The notes under the pieces: model-generated
The model's database searches: none
What the model saw: the letters and a program-made list of their open reading frames with translations, nothing else
What the model was told of the DNA's origin: nothing
Part shown: positions 6,992-11,411 of the stretch, one piece after another
Numbering within the stretch: the first letter of the stretch is position 1
Layout: every line of letters starts with the position of its first letter
Assembly: GCA_964631565.1 (NCBI GenBank)
Contig: CAZVYJ010000077.1
Coordinates: 1-11,411, forward strand
Reading direction: 5' to 3'
Source: CAZVYJ01 sp964631565
Lineage (GTDB): Bacteria > Planctomycetota > Phycisphaerae > SM23-33
Length of the DNA stretch: 11,411 nucleotides
Position numbers and translations under genes: made by a program

Positions 6992-7954
6992 ATGACGCCG
7001 GAATCAGGTTTCGCAATCAGTGTCGGCACGATACTCGCCGCGACTGCGGCCGGGTACGCCACGAGGAAACTGCACCTGGTCGGCGAGCGGACGGCGGAGA
7101 CGCTCATGCTCGGCGTCATGATTTTCGGATACACGCCGATAGCCTTTCTTTCGCTGTGGCAGCTTAAGCTGAATCCCGCCGACGCGTGGGTTCCGGTGCT
7201 GGCCTGCGTGCACATGGCGATAATGGTCGTATTGGGGCTTGGCATCGGGCGCCTGCTCACGCGAGACCGCGGCGATATAGGCATATTCGGCCTGTCCGCA
7301 TCGGTGGGCAATACCGGCTGCACCATGGGCGGGTTCATCGTCTTCCTGCTGTACGGCGAAAACGGGTTAGGCCTGGTCGGCCTGCTCGGAATCAGCTGGG
7401 TGCTGGCGCTCGTATTTATGATGTATCCGCTCGCACGCTACTACGGCGAGGGCAACAGCAGGGAACCGCTGGTCAGGCTGTTCATCCGCAGCATATTTGA
7501 CCTGCGTTCGGTGACGCTGCCGGCCGCCATCATCGCCGTCGTGCTCTCGCTGGCCGGCGTGAAAAGGCCGCAGGCATTCACGGACTTTCACATTGTGGAC
7601 ATACTGGTATTCGCTTCCATTGTCGCAGCCTACTTCGCGGTCGGGTTGAGGCTGTCGCTGGCGAAACTGTGGAGCGGGAAGAAATTCATCTTCGCGCTGG
7701 CCGGGACGCGGTTCGTGCTGGCCCTCGGCGTCGGCATTGTGCTGGCTGCCCTTACATATCTGACGGCCTGGCCGCTTGAGGGCTACACGCTGAACGTCCA
7801 CATAATCGAATCGTTCGTGCCGACGGCCGTCACCGTGGTCGCCGCGGCGAACATGTTTCGTCTGCGTCCGCACGAGGCGTCGGTTTTGTTCGTCACCAAT
7901 ACCCTTATATACATACTGATTGTCCTGCCGCTGGTGCTCTGGTACTACGGCTGA
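6992..7954 (+). CDS. AEC (auxin efflux carrier) family transporter
   Basis: From the ATG at 6992 the product has 320 residues and about ten hydrophobic segments (near 6-23, 36-56, 66-88, 96-121, 126-149, 172-190, 201-219, 232-259, 274-287 and 294-318). The two halves resemble each other as in the AEC/Mem_trans family: GNTGCTMGGF (106-115) is the usual family Asn-Thr-Gly element, and VPTAVTVVAAANMF (276-289) precedes a final NTLIYILIVLPL helix. Such proteins move organic anions such as malonate or malate, or amino-acid-like compounds, across the cytoplasmic membrane; the substrate here is not evident. A GGGTGG ribosome site supports the ATG start. An in-frame TTG at 6965 lies within the galK terminator T-run and is less likely. 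The gene follows galK by 51 bases but is separated from it by that terminator, and no clear promoter of its own is visible. Confidence 0.75.
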   Translation: MTPESGFAISVGTILAATAAGYATRKLHLVGERTAETLMLGVMIFGYTPIAFLSLWQLKLNPADAWVPVLACVHMAIMVVLGLGIGRLLTRDRGDIGIFGLSASVGNTGCTMGGFIVFLLYGENGLGLVGLLGISWVLALVFMMYPLARYYGEGNSREPLVRLFIRSIFDLRSVTLPAAIIAVVLSLAGVKRPQAFTDFHIVDILVFASIVAAYFAVGLRLSLAKLWSGKKFIFALAGTRFVLALGVGIVLAALTYLTAWPLEGYTLNVHIIESFVPTAVTVVAAANMFRLRPHEASVLFVTNTLIYILIVLPLVLWYYG

Positions 7955-7978
7955 GAAGCCCGCGGAAAACGGCTTTTA
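7953..7978 (+). terminator. Possible terminator after the AEC transporter gene
   Basis: AGAAGCC and GGCTTTT can pair around a ten-base loop (CGCGGAAAAC), starting at the stop codon and ending in a short T-run. The stem is AT-rich at its base and the T's are partly inside the stem, so this is tentative. Confidence 0.35.
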
Positions 7979-8008
7979 TCGCCACTTTTCCCATACGCGA
8001 GTTATAAT
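7979..8008 (+). promoter_or_regulatory. hflX promoter
   Basis: A perfect TATAAT (8003-8008) has TCGCCA (7979-7984) 18 bases upstream, four of six matches to the -35 consensus. Transcription would begin about 35 bases before the hflX ATG, leaving the AGGAG site (8041-8045) in the leader. Confidence 0.6.
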
Positions 8009-8049
8009 AAGAGAAAATGTTTTCGTATCTGTGTATGCGCAGGAGATAG

Positions 8050-9375
8050 ATGTCCGAACCCAAACGAACTGAGCTTTCAGTAGCGGCGGAACGAACGCTG
8101 CTTGTAACGGTGGTGCTGCCCGGCAGTAACGTCGATCCGCTCGACCCGCTGGGGGAGATTCGTTCGCTGGCGAAAACAGCCGGCGCGAATGTCGTCGATG
8201 AAATGCTCTGCAAACGCAGGGACATTCATCCCAGCCTGTATGTCGGCACGGGCAAGGCGCAGGAAATCGCCGACCGCGCCGTCATGAACGACGTCAATAC
8301 CATCGTGTTCGACAACGACCTGTCGCCGGCGCAGATTCGCGACCTCGAAGAACTCACCGGCCGAAAGGTGCTCGACCGCAGCGAGCTGATACTCGATATT
8401 TTCGCGCTGCACGCCCGTACGGCTGAGAGCCGGCTGCAGGTCGAGCTGGCCCAGCTTGAATACACCTACCCGCGGCTGCGGCACATGTGGACGCACCTTG
8501 AGCGCCTCGCCGGCGGTGCGACAACCGCGGCTGCTGCGGTCGGCGGCATCGGCACGCGAGGCCCCGGCGAAAAGCAGCTTGAAATCGACCGGCGCATCGT
8601 CAACAGGCGCGTCGCGCAGCTGAAGCGCAAGATAGCGGAAATCGACAGGCGCAAGGTCCGCGCGGTCAACAGCAGGAAAGACACGTTCTGCGTCTGCCTG
8701 GTCGGCTACACCAATGCTGGCAAAAGCACGCTGATGAACCGCCTCACCGGTGCGGATGCGTTCGTAGCCGACATGCTCTTCGCCACGCTGGATACCAAAA
8801 CCCGCCACTGGCAGCTCGCCGACGGGCAGGAGGCGCTGCTGAGCGACACGGTCGGCTTCGTCCGCGACCTGCCGCACCACCTGGTCGCCAGTTTCCGCGC
8901 GACGCTCGAGGAAGCCATCGGCGCCGACCTGCTGCTGCACGTCGCCGACGCATCGCACGACCGCGTCCAGCACGAAATCGCCGCCGTCGACAAGGTTCTC
9001 AAGGAACTCGGCTGCGCCGACAATAAGCGAATACTGCTGCTGAACAAGATGGACAAGGTTCTCGACCCCACCGTCCGCGTGGTTCTTGAGCAGAAGTATC
9101 CGGGTGCGCTTTATATTTCCGCGGCCACCGGCGACGGCGTGGAAAAACTCGTCCAGCGAGTGACGGCCGAGGCCGCCGGCGGCAGCGTGCGCGTGACGCT
9201 GAGGGCGAACTGTTCGAACGGCAGGCTGATGCAGTTCATCGCACGTCACGGAAAAATCAAAGAGCAGAGCTTCGACGATTCGTACGCCCGCATCGACGCG
9301 GTGTTCGCAGTCAACCAGCTGGCCGGGCTTGACAGCTTCGGCAACGACGTGAGCGTTCTCAGTCGGCAGGATTAA
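8050..9375 (+). CDS. hflX: GTPase HflX (ribosome-splitting/rescue GTPase)
   Basis: HflX binds stalled ribosomes and the 50S subunit and uses GTP to help split and recycle them, notably in heat stress. The 441-residue protein has both parts of the family. The N-terminal HflX domain includes VGTGKAQEI (65-73), NDLSPAQIRDLE (89-100), VLDRSELILDIFALHA (107-122), ELAQLEY (132-138) and the diagnostic GGIGTRGPGEKQLE (165-178). The G domain then has the P-loop GYTNAGKST (219-227), the switch I FATLDT (244-249), DTVGF (266-270), NKMD (332-335) and SAAT (357-360). A C-terminal segment of about 60 residues follows. The start is supported by AGGAG five bases upstream and a near-consensus promoter. It appears monocistronic, with no hfq or hflKC neighbour as found in E. 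coli. All GTPase motifs are intact, so it should be active. Confidence 0.97.
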   Translation: MSEPKRTELSVAAERTLLVTVVLPGSNVDPLDPLGEIRSLAKTAGANVVDEMLCKRRDIHPSLYVGTGKAQEIADRAVMNDVNTIVFDNDLSPAQIRDLEELTGRKVLDRSELILDIFALHARTAESRLQVELAQLEYTYPRLRHMWTHLERLAGGATTAAAAVGGIGTRGPGEKQLEIDRRIVNRRVAQLKRKIAEIDRRKVRAVNSRKDTFCVCLVGYTNAGKSTLMNRLTGADAFVADMLFATLDTKTRHWQLADGQEALLSDTVGFVRDLPHHLVASFRATLEEAIGADLLLHVADASHDRVQHEIAAVDKVLKELGCADNKRILLLNKMDKVLDPTVRVVLEQKYPGALYISAATGDGVEKLVQRVTAEAAGGSVRVTLRANCSNGRLMQFIARHGKIKEQSFDDSYARIDAVFAVNQLAGLDSFGNDVSVLSRQD

Positions 9376-9406
9376 GCCGCAATTCTTCCCTCAATTTTCG
9401 CCGCAG

Positions 9407-9436
9407 GCAGGACGGGATGCTCGCATTCCGTGCTGC
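9407..9436 (+). terminator. Long hairpin downstream of hflX
   Basis: GCAGGACGGGATGC and GCATTCCGTGCTGC can form a stem of up to 14 base pairs with one mismatch and one G-T wobble and a very short loop. It lies 32 bases after the hflX stop. Only two T's follow, so it may act as a transcript-end stabiliser or weak terminator rather than a standard one. Confidence 0.4.
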
Positions 9437-9447
9437 TTCCGGATAAA

Positions 9448-9470
9448 CACGGCCTGGCAAGCAAGCCGTG
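9448..9470 (+). other. Second small hairpin before the FliM-like gene
   Basis: CACGGC (9448-9453) and GCCGTG (9465-9470) form a perfect six-base-pair stem with an 11-base loop. No T-run follows. It lies between the hflX hairpin and the promoter of the next gene, and its role is unknown. Confidence 0.3.
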
Positions 9471-9488
9471 CCGCCCACATCGAAATTA

Positions 9489-9517
9489 TCGACGCAGGCC
9501 CGGAGCGTTGTTACAAT
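9489..9517 (+). promoter_or_regulatory. Promoter of the FliM-like gene
   Basis: TCGACG (9489-9494) and TACAAT (9512-9517) are spaced by 17 bases, and a TG at 9509-9510 gives an extended -10. Transcription would start about 20 bases before the GTG at 9545, just ahead of the GGAGG site at 9530-9534. It looks like a housekeeping promoter, not a flagellar sigma-28 or sigma-54 one. Confidence 0.5.
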
Positions 9518-9544
9518 GCGCCGAGACATGGAGGTTTTTTAACT

Positions 9545-10303
9545 GTGACGGTGTCCGAAGCGCAGAAGCTTGAAGATGAATTGCTGCTGGCCGGACTGTG
9601 CGGAAAATTCACCGACAGTTTCGCTTCTGCCATGCGCCTGCTGCTCTCAACCGATGTAAGCGTCTCCCGCACCAGCCGACAGAGAATGAACAGGGGCGAC
9701 TTCGTGAAATCCGTCTACTGCTGTTTCCCCATCGGACAGGCCGAAGGCAAATCCGAATCTCCCTGCATGGTGGCGATGTCGCATTCGCTGGTCTCGCTTA
9801 TTCTCTGCCGCCTGCTCGGGGCAGCCGAAGACGCATGCGGCGACAGGCCGCTGACTGCGGTCGAAACGCGCCTGCTCGGCCGGGCCGCCGATATCGCGGC
9901 GCAGAGTTTAGCTGCGGCGACGGGCGGCGGAAAATTCACGGCATCGCCAGTCGGCGCCCTCGGCGGCGACGCCGAAACGGAACTGCTCGTCGCCGGCTTT
10001 GATGTAACGATATCAGGCCGAACCGGACAGATGCTGCTCGCACTCGACACCCGGGAGATGTCGCGTCCGACCGGCAGTTACAAGTCGGACCGCCCCGCCG
10101 CCCCGCTGGAAATATCCGCCGCCATCGAGGGCATAACGATACCGGCTGACGAAATCGCATCTCTCGCCCCGGGCGATATCATTTCCACCGACACCGCTGC
10201 CGACGGCGAAATCATCGTCAAGGTGGCCGGCATACCGAAGTTCGCCGCCCGGCTTGGCTCGTCGCGCGGCCGGCGGGCGATAACAATCACGCGCAAACTT
10301 TAA
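9545..10303 (+). CDS. FliM/FliN family (SpoA domain) flagellar motor switch-like protein
   Basis: The 252-residue product ends in a SpoA domain (about 187-252), with PLEISAAIEG, LAPGDII (207-213) and IIVKVAGIPKFAARLG (223-238), as in the C-terminal domain of FliM and FliN that builds the flagellar C-ring. Residues about 74-165 resemble the middle domain of FliM: MVAMSHSLVSLILCRLLG followed by LTAVETRLLGRAADIAAQSL (103-122). The protein is shorter than usual FliM (about 320-330), and the N-terminal CheY-binding peptide (LSQxEIDALL type) is not recognisable. The start is a GTG; GGAGG ends ten bases before it, slightly far, and a second in-frame GTG lies at 9551. No other flagellar or secretion gene lies in the window. 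It may be a FliM variant, or a switch-like part of another export system. SpoA assignment is firm; function is inferred. Confidence 0.8.
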   Translation: MTVSEAQKLEDELLLAGLCGKFTDSFASAMRLLLSTDVSVSRTSRQRMNRGDFVKSVYCCFPIGQAEGKSESPCMVAMSHSLVSLILCRLLGAAEDACGDRPLTAVETRLLGRAADIAAQSLAAATGGGKFTASPVGALGGDAETELLVAGFDVTISGRTGQMLLALDTREMSRPTGSYKSDRPAAPLEISAAIEGITIPADEIASLAPGDIISTDTAADGEIIVKVAGIPKFAARLGSSRGRRAITITRKL

Positions 10304-10363
10304 CCATAACTATTTGCGGATTCTATCGCCGGAATATCAGCAAATATAATTGATATCCGTATA

Positions 10364-10435
10364 GAGCCGCGACAGTAATGGAGCGGTCATTCAATACACA
10401 ATGTCCGGCGGACCGCTCCTTTACAGTCGCGGCTC
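10364..10435. repeat. Palindromic (REPIN-like) repeat element, copy 2, complete
   Basis: Two 25-base arms (10364-10388 and 10411-10435) are inverted copies around a 22-base spacer. Going inward from the second base of the left arm, pairing is nine matches (AGCCGCGAC), one A-A mismatch, four matches (GTAA), one T-T mismatch and nine matches (GGAGCGGTC), a symmetric 9-1-4-1-9 layout. The right arm plus three flanking bases is identical to copy 1 at 28-55. It sits in the gap between the FliM-like gene and cstA. No T-run follows. Similar palindromes appear, from memory, in planctomycete intergenic DNA, but this was not checked. Confidence 0.8.
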
Positions 10436-10489
10436 GTTTGTAAGAATTACATGGCACACTCGTGAGCTGGGTGACGTATCTGGACGGTA

Positions 10490-10517
10490 TTGACCAGTGC
10501 AGTATCTGTTCTAAGAT
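10490..10517 (+). promoter_or_regulatory. Probable cstA promoter
   Basis: TTGACC (10490-10495) and TAAGAT (10512-10517) are spaced by 16 bases, about 43 bases before the cstA ATG. The -35 is near consensus and the -10 is moderate. It lies just downstream of the palindromic repeat. No CRP-like site was recognised. Confidence 0.5.
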
Positions 10518-10560
10518 ATACCTCTCGTTTTCATCAATAACATTTGTCCGGGAGTCTGAA

Positions 10561-11411
10561 ATGACAGGTTTGATGGTCGTTATCGCAGCGGCGGCGATTC
10601 TTGGCGCCGGAGGGTATTTCTACTCGCGTCTTATATCGCGGCGGATTGGCGAGGATCCCGGCCGGGCCACTCCGGCGGTAAAACTCAGCGACGGCGTCGA
10701 CTATGTGCCGACCCCGACGGGGGTGGTTTTCGCGCATCACTTTGCCTCGATAGCAGGCGCCGGGCCGATTCTCGGACCGGTGATAGCCATCATATACGGC
10801 TGGCTGCCGGCTGTCCTGTGGGTGGTGTTCGGCGGCATATTCATCGGCGCGGTCCATGACTACCTGGCGACGCACATGGCCACTCGCGAAGGCGGGCAGT
10901 CCATAGCGACAATCGCCCGCCGCCTGCTCGGCACGCGGGCGTTCGTGGCAATGATGGTCCTGCTGATTGTCATGCTCGCGCTGGTGTGCGCGGCGTTTCT
11001 CAACTCTTCGGCCACCGCCCTCACCAGCACGCTGCCTTTCAGCCGAATCGAACTTGCCAAAGACCAGACGCTTTTTCGCGTCGCCAGCGGCAAGGTCGTA
11101 ATAGGCGGCATAGCGTCGATGAGCGTCATCGTAATAACGGTCGTCGCGCCGCTGCTGGGCTGGCTGTACATAAAAAAGAAAGTCGCCGTGTGGAAATGCT
11201 CGATACTGGCGGTCATCATCTGCGCCGCGAGCATCGCAGTCGGCCTGCTGCTGCCGGTCCGCTTCCCGGATGAAACACAAATCGCCGGCCTGACGCTCAC
11301 CGGCGAGCGGATCTGGATGCTGGCGCTGTCGGCGTATGTGCTTCTGGCCGCCGGTCTGCCGGTGTGGATATTCCTGCAGAGCCGCGACTTCATAAACGTG
11401 CACATTCTCTA
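10561..11411 (+). CDS. cstA: Carbon starvation protein CstA, N-terminal part (cut by the window end)
   Basis: CstA-type proteins are cytoplasmic-membrane transporters for pyruvate or peptides, often induced when carbon runs out. The visible 283 residues include an N-terminal membrane helix (about 3-22) and the family landmarks GRATPAV (34-40), DYVPT (47-51) and FAHHFASIAGAGPILGP (57-73, compare GHHFAAIAGAGPLVGP in E. coli). A helix with GAVHDY (96-101) and several further hydrophobic segments (about 126-148, 180-203, 212-232 and 251-271) follow. LPVWIFLQSRDFINV (266-280) matches the LPVWLILAPRDYL segment of E. coli CstA. The start is supported by GGGAG (10550-10554). The frame is open at the right edge, so the C-terminal half is missing and the full length cannot be judged. 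The palindromic repeat and a probable promoter lie upstream. Confidence 0.92.
   Translation, partial: MTGLMVVIAAAAILGAGGYFYSRLISRRIGEDPGRATPAVKLSDGVDYVPTPTGVVFAHHFASIAGAGPILGPVIAIIYGWLPAVLWVVFGGIFIGAVHDYLATHMATREGGQSIATIARRLLGTRAFVAMMVLLIVMLALVCAAFLNSSATALTSTLPFSRIELAKDQTLFRVASGKVVIGGIASMSVIVITVVAPLLGWLYIKKKVAVWKCSILAVIICAASIAVGLLLPVRFPDETQIAGLTLTGERIWMLALSAYVLLAAGLPVWIFLQSRDFINVHIL

Noticed and set aside
8077..9249. Long open frame (390 codons) on the minus strand opposite hflX
   Set aside because: It is a mirror of the GC-rich hflX codons. The plus-strand product has all HflX motifs, while the antisense product is Arg/Val/Gly/Gln-rich with no domain.
10331..10358. AT-rich imperfect palindrome (GGAATATCA and TGATATCC) after the FliM-like gene
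   Set aside because: It has a bulge, a short stem and no T-run; too weak to call a terminator or operator.
10364..10438. CRISPR-like repeat-spacer unit
   Set aside because: The arms are inverted copies around one spacer, there is no tandem array and no cas gene is present.
10534..11403. Minus-strand open frames over the right end of the window
   Set aside because: The plus strand encodes CstA without interruption to the window edge; the antisense product is Gln/Arg/Asp-rich and domain-free.

Overview
This window is GC-rich bacterial chromosome with eight protein-coding genes packed closely on both strands. I see no rRNA, tRNA, CRISPR array, transposase or phage gene. The gene mix is a sugar isomerase, galactokinase, a GNAT fusion, a CstA carbon-starvation transporter and an isolated FliM/FliN-type protein. 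Together with planctomycete-looking intergenic palindromes, this suggests Planctomycetota, perhaps the Phycisphaerae. That placement is an inference from gene content and style; no marker gene fixes it.

Left part (1-2557): the window opens inside a palindromic repeat element (1-55). Next comes a minus-strand gene for an L-fucose/L-arabinose isomerase family protein (79-1794). Its 181-base upstream region is shared with a divergent gene for a thioredoxin-fold protein of the Prx-like type (1976-2557). That gene converges on a minus-strand gene for an unknown lipoprotein with a Pro/Ala-rich linker and a probable beta-propeller (2607-3950). The lipoprotein gene has the clearest promoter on the left side.

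Centre (4110-7954): a plus-strand gene encodes an unusual fusion of a DUF2156 (aminoacyl-transferase-like) domain and a RimI-like GNAT acetyltransferase domain. It overlaps galK by four bases (ATGA), so the two are probably translated together. A hairpin with a T-run closes the pair. After it lies an AEC-family membrane transporter gene.

Right part (7955-11411): hflX, a ribosome-associated GTPase gene, has its own near-consensus promoter. It is followed by a single FliM/FliN-type (SpoA domain) gene with its own promoter and no flagellar neighbours. Next is an AT-richer intergenic stretch holding a complete copy of the palindromic element (10364-10435). The window ends inside a cstA gene.

The genes do not form one pathway. 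galK and the FucI-like isomerase both point to sugar use, and cstA to uptake of pyruvate or peptides when carbon is scarce, but they are not in one operon. The most unusual items are the paired palindromic elements, with near-identical arms, unrelated spacers of equal length and symmetric mismatches; the DUF2156-GNAT fusion coupled to galK; the orphan lipoprotein; and the stand-alone FliM-like protein.
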